In this document: piece by piece, positions 16,049 to 23,429 of the stretch
Numbering within the stretch: position 1 is the first letter of the stretch
Layout: each line of letters opens with the position of its first letter
NCBI GenBank assembly: GCA_905234555.1
Contig: CAJOHO010000022.1
Coordinates: 1-33,432 of the forward strand
Source: an uncultured Bacteroidaceae bacterium
Lineage (GTDB): Bacteria > Bacteroidota > Bacteroidia > Bacteroidales > Bacteroidaceae
Length of the DNA stretch: 33,432 bases
Direction: 5' to 3'
Made by a program: the position numbers and the translations under genes
The notes under the pieces: model-generated
Told to the model about the DNA's origin: nothing
The model's input: only the letters and a program-made list of their open reading frames with translations
Database searches by the model: none

Positions 16049-17218
16049 TTATGACAGGAAGCCGAGGAGCACACCGGCTGCAACGGCAGAACCAATCACA
16101 CCGGCTACGTTCGGTCCCATGGCGTGCATGAGGAGGTAGTTGTGCGGATCGGCCTTGAGTCCCTCCTGGTTGGAGATACGCGCAGCCATAGGCACGGCAC
16201 TCACACCTGCATTACCGATGAGCGGATTGATTTTCTTACCCTGTGGCAAGAACACGTTCATGAGCTTCACGAAGAGCACACCGCTGGCGCTGGCAATCAT
16301 GAAAGCGCAAGCACCCAGCACGAAGATGAGGATGGTGTCCATCGTGAGGAACTCGCTGGCCTGAGTGGAGCAACCTACGGTGAGACCCAGCAGCATCACG
16401 ACGATGTCGTTGAGTGCAGCACCTGCAGTCTTAGCCAGACGTGTGGTCTTGGTGCTTTCCTTCAGCAGGTTACCAAAGAAGAGCATACCCAGCAGTGGCA
16501 GACCCGACGGCACGATGAACGTGGTGATGAGGAGTCCGACGATGGGGAAGAGAATACGCTCTGTCTGGCTGACTTCACGGTTCTTCTTCATCTTGATCAG
16601 CTTCTCCTTCTTCGTGGTGAGGGCACGCATGATGAACGGCTGAATCACCGGTACGAGGGCCATGTAGCTGTAGGCACAGACAGCGATGGCACCCATGAGG
16701 TTGGGAGAGAGCTTCGACGAAAGGAAGATGGCGGTTGGTCCGTCAGCACCACCGATGATGGCGATACCAGCAGCCTGGTTAGGTTCGAAGCCCAAAGCCA
16801 GAGCGATGATGTAGGCACCGAAGATACCGAACTGAGCGGCAGCACCGATGAGCATCATCTTCGGGTTGGCAATGAGTGCGGAGAAGTCCGTCAACGCTCC
16901 GATACCAAGGAAGATGAGCGGTGGATACCATCCTTGCCGCACGCCTTGGTAGAAGATGTTGAGAACGGAGTTGTCCTCGTAGAGTCCGATTTCAAGACCA
17001 GCAGCCTTGAACGGTATATTTCCCAGAATGATACCAAGACCAATCGGGATGAGCAGCAGCGGTTCGAAGTCTTTCTTGATGGCAAGCCAGATGAAGAAAG
17101 CACCGACGGCAATCATGATGATGTTCGCCCACGCCACATTGGCAAAACCTGTGTAGGTGAGGAAGTCGGCAAACTTCTGACCGATGAAGTCCATTGTTGA
17201 TGTTGCTTCTAATAACAT
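16049..17218 (-). CDS. oadB: Na+-translocating decarboxylase beta subunit
   Basis: The 389-aa inner-membrane protein couples decarboxylation of carboxybiotin to Na+ export. About ten hydrophobic segments are visible. The family motif GGADGPT (157-162, with the conserved Asp159) and NPLIGNAGVSAVPMAAR near the C-terminus are present. The length is slightly below Klebsiella OadB (433). It is the last gene of the mce-mmdA-oadG-biotin carrier-oadB unit, 33 bp after the carrier gene. The neighbouring methylmalonyl-CoA-type carboxyltransferase suggests the pump is the methylmalonyl-CoA decarboxylase (MmdB) rather than oxaloacetate decarboxylase. The start could also be the Met at residue 9. Confidence 0.9.
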   Translation of the reverse strand: MLLEATSTMDFIGQKFADFLTYTGFANVAWANIIMIAVGAFFIWLAIKKDFEPLLLIPIGLGIILGNIPFKAAGLEIGLYEDNSVLNIFYQGVRQGWYPPLIFLGIGALTDFSALIANPKMMLIGAAAQFGIFGAYIIALALGFEPNQAAGIAIIGGADGPTAIFLSSKLSPNLMGAIAVCAYSYMALVPVIQPFIMRALTTKKEKLIKMKKNREVSQTERILFPIVGLLITTFIVPSGLPLLGMLFFGNLLKESTKTTRLAKTAGAALNDIVVMLLGLTVGCSTQASEFLTMDTILIFVLGACAFMIASASGVLFVKLMNVFLPQGKKINPLIGNAGVSAVPMAARISNQEGLKADPHNYLLMHAMGPNVAGVIGSAVAAGVLLGFLS

Positions 17219-17251
17219 ACGTGTCAGTTTTTTAGTTTATCAACAACTTAA

Positions 17252-17680
17252 TCATTCAATTGTTACCAAAACGGCACCTTCCATAACGGTGTCTTCCTTG
17301 TTCACACGGATTTCAGCAATCTTACCGTCACGGTCTGCATCGATGTTGTTCTCCATCTTCATGGCTTCGAGCACGATGACAGTCTCGCCTTTCTTTACGG
17401 CCTGACCTACCTTCACCTTGATGTCCTTCACGGTTCCTGGCAGCGGAGCCTTCACGGCAGATACGCCGGCAGCTACAGCTTCCTGAGCAGCCTTCGGAGC
17501 CTCAACAGTCTTGACGGGTGCAGCAACGGCACGAACAACGGGTTTTGGCTGAGCTACAGGCTTTTCCATTTCGACATCGAACTCAACGCCGTTTACCTCA
17601 ACCTTTGCGATATTCTCTTCAAAGCCATTGATCTTCACATTGTAGTCAACGCCCTTGATTTTATAATTGTATTCTTTCAT
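17252..17680 (-). CDS. Biotin carboxyl carrier subunit of the decarboxylase
   Basis: This 142-aa protein carries the biotin that moves CO2 from the carboxyltransferase to the membrane subunit. The C-terminal biotinyl domain (about 72-142) has the EAMKMEN motif with the biotin-accepting Lys108. An N-terminal beta-rich part (1-40) is joined by an Ala/Pro/Val-rich flexible linker (about 41-72), the usual swinging arm. It is 16 bp after the OadG-like gene. It corresponds to MmdC of Veillonella/Propionigenium-type enzymes. Biotin ligase is not in this window. Confidence 0.93.
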   Translation of the reverse strand: MKEYNYKIKGVDYNVKINGFEENIAKVEVNGVEFDVEMEKPVAQPKPVVRAVAAPVKTVEAPKAAQEAVAAGVSAVKAPLPGTVKDIKVKVGQAVKKGETVIVLEAMKMENNIDADRDGKIAEIRVNKEDTVMEGAVLVTIE

Positions 17681-17696
17681 ACGTTTTAGTTTTTAA

Positions 17697-18686
17697 TTAT
17701 TGATGATGTAATTCGGGAGTGTGACGCAACATGTGGTCTTTGGTTTCCCAGGCTGAAGCGTGGTGTTGAATGGTGAGCACACCGCTCTCCACATCGTGCA
17801 TGTTACCCATGTACTCATGGAGTGCCAGACTGATGGCAGCAGCGTAGTTCTCCATCTCGATACCCTTGGTCTCAGCACCTTCTTTTGCAATGACAACCAG
17901 ACGCTCAGCACTTTCGTGAATCTTGCGGATGGCCTTCACGCGGTTGAGTTTCGCCATACGGTTGAGAATCCAGCCGAAGGTGAAGAAGAAGGCGAACAGC
18001 AGGATGAGACAGCCGAACACAATGCTCATAGAGATGATAGCCATCGCGATTCCGTGTGGATCCTTCTCTTTCCAGTCAGCAATCTTATCGCTGACCTGAC
18101 TACCGTCATTGGCATTGTTGGGTGTCACCTTCGAAGGTTCCAGCTGAACCCATTCGTAAGAGATCTCTTTGGTATTCGGATCTTCCTTGCTCACACGAGC
18201 ATAGCTGTATCCTGGCTTCAGGTCGGCAGGAACGATCACCTGGTCGAGCAGCGTGATGCCGTTTCCGTCGTAGAGAGCGATGAAGTTCTCTTTGCCGGCT
18301 TCAAGCTTGAAGTTGAGGTGCAAGCTGCTACGGTTGGTATTGCCGTCGGCAAAGAAGGTAACAAACTGTCTTCCAGCCAGATTGGTACGAATATCGCCTT
18401 TGGGGATGAGCGACATCATGGCGATGCGTTCAGGAGCCGACAGTTTCTCATTGAGAACTGCACGGTCGTTGGTGAGGAAGCAACTACGAATATCGTGCGT
18501 CGTATAGGACGTATTCATAATCTCAATCCAGCTGCCAACTTCTCCATATTCGTCCTGATAGCCTGCGAAGTCGGAAACCTCAGGGTTAGCGATGAAGACT
18601 TCATTGATCTTGAAGTCGTGCGCTCCCTGGGCTTTGACTGCCACAGCGACAATCAGGGCAAATGCAAATAAAACATATTTCTTCAT
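17697..18686 (-). CDS. OadG-family subunit fused to a lamin-tail-like domain
   Basis: The 329-aa protein has a signal peptide (MKKYVLFAFALIVAVAVKAQ), then a lamin-tail-like domain at about 24-195 (FKINEVFIANP, WIEIMNTS, FFADGN, ending YEWVQLEPSKVTPNNAN, the characteristic close of LTD folds), one membrane helix (about 212-240) and a basic cytoplasmic tail. The membrane helix and tail resemble OadG/MmdD, the small subunit that anchors and assembles Na+-decarboxylases, which is normally under 100 residues. The LTD would lie in the periplasm. Position between mmdA (12 bp) and the biotin carrier (16 bp) supports the role. Similar long OadG proteins exist in Bacteroidetes as far as I recall; the LTD's purpose is unknown. 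Confidence 0.82.
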   Translation of the reverse strand: MKKYVLFAFALIVAVAVKAQGAHDFKINEVFIANPEVSDFAGYQDEYGEVGSWIEIMNTSYTTHDIRSCFLTNDRAVLNEKLSAPERIAMMSLIPKGDIRTNLAGRQFVTFFADGNTNRSSLHLNFKLEAGKENFIALYDGNGITLLDQVIVPADLKPGYSYARVSKEDPNTKEISYEWVQLEPSKVTPNNANDGSQVSDKIADWKEKDPHGIAMAIISMSIVFGCLILLFAFFFTFGWILNRMAKLNRVKAIRKIHESAERLVVIAKEGAETKGIEMENYAAAISLALHEYMGNMHDVESGVLTIQHHASAWETKDHMLRHTPELHHQ

Positions 18687-18698
18687 GCGAACAGTCTT

Positions 18699-20264
18699 TT
18701 AGAGTGGAATATTTCCGTGTTTCTTAGCAGGATTGGTCAGCGACTTGGTGGCGAGCTGCTCGAGTGCGCGAATGATGCGGAAACGAGTGTTGCGAGGCTC
18801 GATCACGTCGTCGATGTAGCCATACTTCGCTGCGTTGTAAGGATTAGCGAAGAGCTTAGCGTATTCTTCTTCCTTCTCGGCAATGAATGCAGCAGCGTCC
18901 TCACCTGCCTCTTTCTTTGCCTTAGCTTCCTTGGCATAGAGAACGGCAACGGCTCCGCTACCACCCATCACAGCAATTTCGGCAGATGGCCAAGCGTAGT
19001 TGAGGTCGCCACGAAGCTGCTTACAGCTCATCACGATGTGGCTACCACCATAGCTCTTACGCAGGGTGATGGTTACCTTGGGCACAGTAGCTTCTCCGTA
19101 AGCATAGAGCAACTTAGCTCCGTGCAGGATGACAGCGTTGTACTCCTGACCTGTACCTGGGAGGAATCCTGGTACGTCAACGAGGCTGACAATAGGAATA
19201 TTGAAGGCGTCGCAGAAACGTACGAAGCGGGCACCCTTACGGCTGGCATTGCAGTCGAGCACACCTGCAAACTTGCTGGGCTGGTTGGCTACGATACCCA
19301 CGGAGCGTCCGTTGAAGCGGGCGAAACCAATGATGATGTTCTGCGCATAACGAGGCTGTACTTCGAAGAACTCACCATTATCAGTAATGGCAGAGATGAC
19401 TTCGTACATATCGTAAGCTTGGTTAGGATTGTCAGGAATAATTTCGTTCAGACGGTCTTCCATACGGTCGATAGGGTCGGTACATTCCACCAGAGGTGTC
19501 TCCTCCTGGTTGTTCTGAGGAATGTAGCTGAGCAGCTGCTGAATCATGGCGATTGCCTCTTCCTCGGTAGCTGCCGTGAAGTGAGTCACACCCGACTTCG
19601 TGGAGTGTACGCTGGCACCACCCAGACTTTCCTGATCCACATCTTCACCTGTCACGGTCTTCACAACGGCTGGACCTGTGAGGAACATGTAAGAGGTATT
19701 CTCCATCATGAGGGTAAAGTCAGTAAGCGCTGGTGAATAAACGGCACCACCTGCGCAAGGACCGAAGATACCGGAAATCTGAGGAATCACACCGCTGGCA
19801 AGGATGTTACGCTGGAAGATTTCAGCATAGCCGGCAAGGGCGTTGATACCTTCCTGAATACGTGCACCACCTGAGTCGTTGATACCGATGACAGGAGCAC
19901 CCATCTTCATGGCCATATCCATCACCTTGCAGATCTTCTCAGCCATTGTCTCAGACAGAGAACCGCCGTTCACGGTGAAGTCCTGTGCAAATACATAAAC
20001 AAGGCGACCGTTGATAGTTCCTGAACCGACTACCACACCATCGCCAAGATATTGCTTCTTCTCCATACCGAAGTTGTAGCAACGGTGGAGTTTGAACATA
20101 TCGAATTCTTCGAAACTGCCCTCATCGAGGAGCATCTGGATGCGTTCACGTGCTGTGAACTTACCACGTGCATGCTGCTTGTCGATGGCTTTCTCACCAC
20201 CACCAAGACGGGCTTTCTGACGGAGTTCAATTAACTCCTGTATGCGTTCTGTTTGCTTAGACAT
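18699..20264 (-). CDS. mmdA: Methylmalonyl-CoA decarboxylase alpha subunit (carboxyltransferase)
   Basis: The 521-aa protein belongs to the acyl-CoA carboxylase beta family. It transfers CO2 from (S)-methylmalonyl-CoA to biotin, giving propionyl-CoA. Signature blocks are [72 protein letters not shown] and [19 protein letters not shown]. The sequence alone cannot separate the decarboxylase from propionyl-CoA carboxylase, but the operon contains oadB and oadG subunits and no biotin carboxylase, so the decarboxylase is favoured. It starts 4 bp after the mce stop. Confidence 0.9.
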   Translation of the reverse strand: MSKQTERIQELIELRQKARLGGGEKAIDKQHARGKFTARERIQMLLDEGSFEEFDMFKLHRCYNFGMEKKQYLGDGVVVGSGTINGRLVYVFAQDFTVNGGSLSETMAEKICKVMDMAMKMGAPVIGINDSGGARIQEGINALAGYAEIFQRNILASGVIPQISGIFGPCAGGAVYSPALTDFTLMMENTSYMFLTGPAVVKTVTGEDVDQESLGGASVHSTKSGVTHFTAATEEEAIAMIQQLLSYIPQNNQEETPLVECTDPIDRMEDRLNEIIPDNPNQAYDMYEVISAITDNGEFFEVQPRYAQNIIIGFARFNGRSVGIVANQPSKFAGVLDCNASRKGARFVRFCDAFNIPIVSLVDVPGFLPGTGQEYNAVILHGAKLLYAYGEATVPKVTITLRKSYGGSHIVMSCKQLRGDLNYAWPSAEIAVMGGSGAVAVLYAKEAKAKKEAGEDAAAFIAEKEEEYAKLFANPYNAAKYGYIDDVIEPRNTRFRIIRALEQLATKSLTNPAKKHGNIPL

Positions 20265-20268
20265 TTTC

Positions 20269-20682
20269 TTATTTGTTTAGAGGTTCACACAATTCTGTCA
20301 GGATACCGGCAGTTGATTTCGGATGCAGGAAAGCGATGTTCATCTGTTCTGCACCTGGACGTGGCTTCTGGTCGATGAGGCGGATGCCCTGACCTTCACA
20401 TTGTACGAGTGCTTCAGCCACACCGTCTTCAACGGCAAATGCTACGTGGTGAACACCCTTGCCACCCTTCTCGAGGAACTTGGCAACAGCACTTTCGGGG
20501 CTTGTCGGCTCCAGCAGTTCGAGTTTCACTTCACCTACCTTCAGGAAGGCAGTCTTTACTTTCTGGTCAGCTACTTCTTCAATGTTGTAGCACTTCAGTC
20601 CGAGTGTGTTCTCAAAGTAAGGGAGCACCTCATCAATGCTCTGGACAGCGATGCCCAGATGGTCAATACGAGAAATCTTCAT
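20269..20682 (-). CDS. mce: Methylmalonyl-CoA epimerase
   Basis: The 137-aa protein of the VOC (glyoxalase-like) fold interconverts (R)- and (S)-methylmalonyl-CoA, linking methylmalonyl-CoA mutase to the decarboxylase. It shows both beta-alpha-beta-beta-beta repeats; candidate metal ligands are His8 (IDHLGIA), His78/79 (GVHHVAF) and Glu130 (ILTELCE). The length is typical. It is the first gene of the five-gene unit. The mutase genes are not in this window. Confidence 0.94.
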   Translation of the reverse strand: MKISRIDHLGIAVQSIDEVLPYFENTLGLKCYNIEEVADQKVKTAFLKVGEVKLELLEPTSPESAVAKFLEKGGKGVHHVAFAVEDGVAEALVQCEGQGIRLIDQKPRPGAEQMNIAFLHPKSTAGILTELCEPLNK

Positions 20683-20783
20683 ACTGAATTTTGGATTTAA
20701 ATGTTGATGATATTTGTTTGAAATAATCTGAAAAATCTCTTTCTTTTGACTATACCTTATTAAATAACGGGCATAATCGAATG

Positions 20784-20791
20784 CAAATTTA
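20784..20791 (-). promoter_or_regulatory. Likely -7 box for the mce-mmdA operon
   Basis: TAAATTTG on the minus strand lies about 100 bp before the mce start. The -33 region has only TTTCG at about the right distance, so the promoter is plausible but imperfect. Confidence 0.45.
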
Positions 20792-20863
20792 CGGAATAAA
20801 TATTAACTAACGAAATTTACGAATAGAAAAACGACTGTCAGACCGTTTTTTTAATAAAAACAC

Positions 20864-20894
20864 TTGAGTATTTCCCTAATTATATGTAAATTTG
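20864..20894 (+). promoter_or_regulatory. Promoter for the ComF-like gene
   Basis: TTG (20864-20866), 20 bp, then TAAATTTG (20887-20894). It overlaps the first possible start (TTG at 20892), ruling that start out and favouring the ATG at 20934. Confidence 0.65.
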
Positions 20895-20933
20895 CAGCGG
20901 TTCTTGCAATTCTCAACTGAGAACCGATGGCCC

Positions 20934-21755
20934 ATGCAGCACTTTTCATCCAAACCCTTCCTGCACTTGTCCCTACTCCACGATCTGGCGGATTTTCTCT
21001 TTCCCCGTCATTGTGTGATGTGTAGAAACAGGCTCAACACGACAGAGGTGCACATCTGCTGTGGCTGCATCCGCTCACTCCATCGGGTGGTCTATCATGG
21101 GGACGGACGGCATGGAGCAATTGAACGGCTCTTTTGGGAACGCATTCCCATTGAGCGGGCTACTTCCTTTTTCTATTATGACAGCTACGAGGCTCACAAC
21201 CTGATCCACGTCTTCAAATACTTCAACCGTCCGACGGTGGCTCAGACGCTGGGTCGCATGTTTGCCGAAGAGATGAAACATACGGACTTCTTCGACGGTG
21301 TGGACGGACTGGTCAGTCTGCCTCTGCATTGGCAGAAACGCATCCAACGGGGTTACAACCAGTCGGACTACATCGTGAAAGGATTGAGTGAGGTAACAGG
21401 GATTCCGATTCTCCGCAACACGGTCAGACGAATCCGCAACAACCCTTCGCAGACACATCTCTCCCATCAGGAACGGGAAGAGAATGTACGAGGAATCTTC
21501 AAGCTGACAAAGCCAGAAGTGGTCAGTCACAAGCACATCCTTCTGGTGGACGACGTACTGACCACAGGCTCTACACTTACATCCTGTGCTATGGAACTGG
21601 CGCGTGCTGAAGACGTACGGATTTCCATCTTCACTTTGGCATACGCTCACGAAATGATTGACTTCCTCATTCATGAGCCAAGAGACATGGAATATGAATT
21701 CCACGTACGTCCTACGGTTGCAGAAGACACGTATTCAGAGGAAGAAGAGTGCTGA
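20934..21755 (+). CDS. comF: ComF-family phosphoribosyltransferase-like protein
   Basis: The 273-aa protein has an N-terminal zinc-finger-like cysteine set (CVMC at 27-30 and CCGC at 42-45) and a C-terminal phosphoribosyltransferase fold with the PRPP motif LLVDDVLTTGST (203-214). The block LPLHWQKRIQRGYNQSDYIVKGL is the standard ComF signature. In naturally transformable bacteria ComF/GntX is needed for DNA uptake, but in most species its role is unclear. The ATG at 20934 (MQHFSSKPFL) is chosen because the promoter covers the only earlier start. It is monocistronic or loosely followed by the radical SAM gene, which has its own promoter 22 bp downstream. Confidence 0.88.
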   Translation: MQHFSSKPFLHLSLLHDLADFLFPRHCVMCRNRLNTTEVHICCGCIRSLHRVVYHGDGRHGAIERLFWERIPIERATSFFYYDSYEAHNLIHVFKYFNRPTVAQTLGRMFAEEMKHTDFFDGVDGLVSLPLHWQKRIQRGYNQSDYIVKGLSEVTGIPILRNTVRRIRNNPSQTHLSHQEREENVRGIFKLTKPEVVSHKHILLVDDVLTTGSTLTSCAMELARAEDVRISIFTLAYAHEMIDFLIHEPRDMEYEFHVRPTVAEDTYSEEEEC

Positions 21756-21777
21756 AACAGAAAAAAACGCTGGAAAA

Positions 21778-21809
21778 TTTGCCGCTTTCAACAAAAAAGA
21801 GTAAATTTG
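21778..21809 (+). promoter_or_regulatory. Promoter for the radical SAM/lipoprotein pair
   Basis: TTTG (21778-21781), 20 bp, then TAAATTTG (21802-21809). The leader to the ATG at 21876 is about 60 nt. Confidence 0.65.
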
Positions 21810-21875
21810 CCCGAAACAATGAAATAATACCTCACGACTCACAATCAACGAACTGATAAAAAAACACATATTCCC

Positions 21876-22952
21876 ATGGGTAAAGGACTGTCATTGCGCC
21901 GCCATCTGGCACTCGAACTGGCACACTACGTACAGAACAACATTCGCAGCGAACATCCTCTGCGTCAGTTGTTCTGGGAGTGTACGCTGCGATGCAACGT
22001 GCATTGCCGCCATTGTGGCAGCGACTGCAAGAAAATCATGGACACCAAGGATATGCCTCGTGAAGATTTCTTCCGAGTGCTCGACGAGATCCGCGAACGG
22101 GTAAATCCCCAGCAGGTATTCGTCATTGTCACAGGCGGCGAACCGCTCGTGCGTGAAGACTTGGAACTTTGTGGGCAAGGCATCAAGGAACGCGGATTCA
22201 CCTGGGGAATGGTGACCAACGGACTGATGTTAACAGAAGAACGCTTCGACGCACTCTGCAAAGCCGGTCTCTGTTCGGTGACCGTCAGTCTGGACGGAAT
22301 GGAAGAGAACCACAACTGGCTGCGTGGACATAAAGAGAGTTTTGCACGTGCCAGCCGAGCCATCGACATCATCCTGAGCCATCCGGAAGTCATTTTCGAT
22401 GTGGTGACCTGCGTCAACCAGCGTAACTTCAAGGAACTGCCACAGATTCGCGACTTCCTCATCAGCAAAGGACTGACAGCCTGGCGCCTGTTCACCATTT
22501 TCCCTGTAGGACGTGCTGCACAGGATCCCGACTTACAACTATCTGGAAGCCAGCTGCGTGAACTGCTCGACTTCATCCGACAGACTCGTCAGGAAGGAGT
22601 GATCAAGGCTTCGTTCGGCTGCGAAGGCTACTTCGGAAACTACGAGGGCGACATACGCGACCACTTCTTCCACTGTCAGGCCGGACAGACCGTTGGCAGC
22701 GTGATGGCTGACGGAGCTATTGCTGCCTGCGCCAGCATCCGTTCCGATTTCAACCAGGGAAATATCTACGAGGACAACTTCATGGATGTCTGGGAAAAAC
22801 GCTATCTACCCCATCGCGACCGTTCATGGATGAAGAAAGGCGAATGTGCCAAATGCAAGCATTGGCGCTATTGTCAGGGAAACGCCCTCCACCTGCGCGA
22901 CAAGGACGGCAACCTCATCCTCTGCCACATGAAGAAGCTGGAAAGCGCTTAA
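21876..22952 (+). CDS. Radical SAM/SPASM-type enzyme of the rSAM/lipoprotein system
   Basis: The 358-aa enzyme has the radical SAM cluster motif C40-x3-C44-x2-C47, with extra cysteines C36 and C51 beside it, a GGEP motif (87-90) and VSLDG in the barrel. The C-terminal region carries a SPASM-like set of cysteines (FFHC, AACAS, then C324, C327, C333 and C350 in ECAKCKHWRYC...LILC), which bind auxiliary Fe-S clusters in peptide-modifying enzymes. The overall sequence matches my memory of TIGR04133 (rSAM_w_lipo), a Bacteroidales family always found beside a small lipoprotein; the next gene fits. The likely role is modification of the lipoprotein or another envelope peptide. No product or chemistry is known. 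Confidence 0.85.
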   Translation: MGKGLSLRRHLALELAHYVQNNIRSEHPLRQLFWECTLRCNVHCRHCGSDCKKIMDTKDMPREDFFRVLDEIRERVNPQQVFVIVTGGEPLVREDLELCGQGIKERGFTWGMVTNGLMLTEERFDALCKAGLCSVTVSLDGMEENHNWLRGHKESFARASRAIDIILSHPEVIFDVVTCVNQRNFKELPQIRDFLISKGLTAWRLFTIFPVGRAAQDPDLQLSGSQLRELLDFIRQTRQEGVIKASFGCEGYFGNYEGDIRDHFFHCQAGQTVGSVMADGAIAACASIRSDFNQGNIYEDNFMDVWEKRYLPHRDRSWMKKGECAKCKHWRYCQGNALHLRDKDGNLILCHMKKLESA

Positions 22953-23038
22953 ACTCTTCACGCTAAACTTTTAAACTCTTCACGCTAAACTTTTAAACTC
23001 TTCACGCTAAACACTTCACTCTAAACTCTTAAACGCTT
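22951..23038. repeat. 22-bp tandem repeats between the radical SAM and lipoprotein genes
   Basis: Units 22951-22972 and 22973-22994 are identical (AAACTCTTCACGCTAAAC then TTTT) and 22995-23016 differs only in its last bases; a decayed fourth copy runs to 23038. The array begins with the last A of the radical SAM stop codon region and reaches the lipoprotein ATG, so it is the whole intercistronic spacer. Confidence 0.8.
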
Positions 23039-23308
23039 ATGGCAAAGAAATTCAAGTATCGTATCAGTTTGCTCTGCTGCTCACTCATCGGCCTGCTGGG
23101 CTTTGGTGGTTGTAAGAGCAGCAAGCCTGTGACCAACGAGCCTTCGCCAGCCGAAAGGCTCAAGCAACAAATGGAAGCTGCTGAAATGGAAGGAGCTGAT
23201 GTAGCTCGCGACTTGCAGCAAACCCAGGACGCTATCAACTCGAACGAGAAGATACGTCGCGATCTGGAAATTCGTCCTGTGGTCTATGGTCCACGTCCAG
23301 GAAAGTAA
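23039..23308 (+). CDS. Small lipoprotein paired with the radical SAM enzyme
   Basis: The 89-aa protein has a signal peptide ending in LLGFGGC with lipid-carrying Cys25, followed by a polar linker, a short Glu/Gln/Lys-rich helix (about 36-75) and a C-terminal motif VVYGPRPGK. Partners of TIGR04133 enzymes are lipoproteins whose signal peptides read LLGFxxC and that often carry a YG(V/P)P motif; this protein fits both, though it is shorter than many and lacks the beta-rich domain I recall for TIGR04134. The tail tyrosine/glycine/proline motif is a candidate modification site, which is inference. It is 86 bp after the radical SAM gene. Confidence 0.75.
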   Translation: MAKKFKYRISLLCCSLIGLLGFGGCKSSKPVTNEPSPAERLKQQMEAAEMEGADVARDLQQTQDAINSNEKIRRDLEIRPVVYGPRPGK

Positions 23309-23338
23309 TTCCACCTTACAACAAAGCATCGAAGCCAT

Positions 23339-23402
23339 CCGTCAAGTTCGTCTGACGGGTGACTTCAATGTTTTCACAGGATTCCATCAACGATTCTTGA
23401 TG
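23339..23402. other. Two hairpins in the convergent gap after the lipoprotein gene
   Basis: CCGTCA...TGACGG (23339-23358, 8-nt loop) and CCATCAA CGATTC TTGATGG (23383-23402, 7-bp stem). Neither is followed by a T-run, so they are only possible terminators between the converging transcription units. Confidence 0.4.
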
Positions 23403-23429
23403 GTTGATTGACACCTGATACTGAATGTC

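Noticed and set aside
16124-17200. A 358-codon plus-strand frame opposite oadB
   Set aside because: It is a Glu/His/Asp-rich mirror of a clear membrane protein gene, with no recognisable motif.
20831-20850. AAAAACG...CGTTTTT as a terminator between mce and the ComF-like gene
   Set aside because: The stem is mostly A-T with only two G-C pairs and lies between divergent genes, where no terminator is needed.
20892-20933. TTG start for the ComF-like protein
   Set aside because: The TTG overlaps the -7 box of its own promoter, so it would not be in the mRNA.
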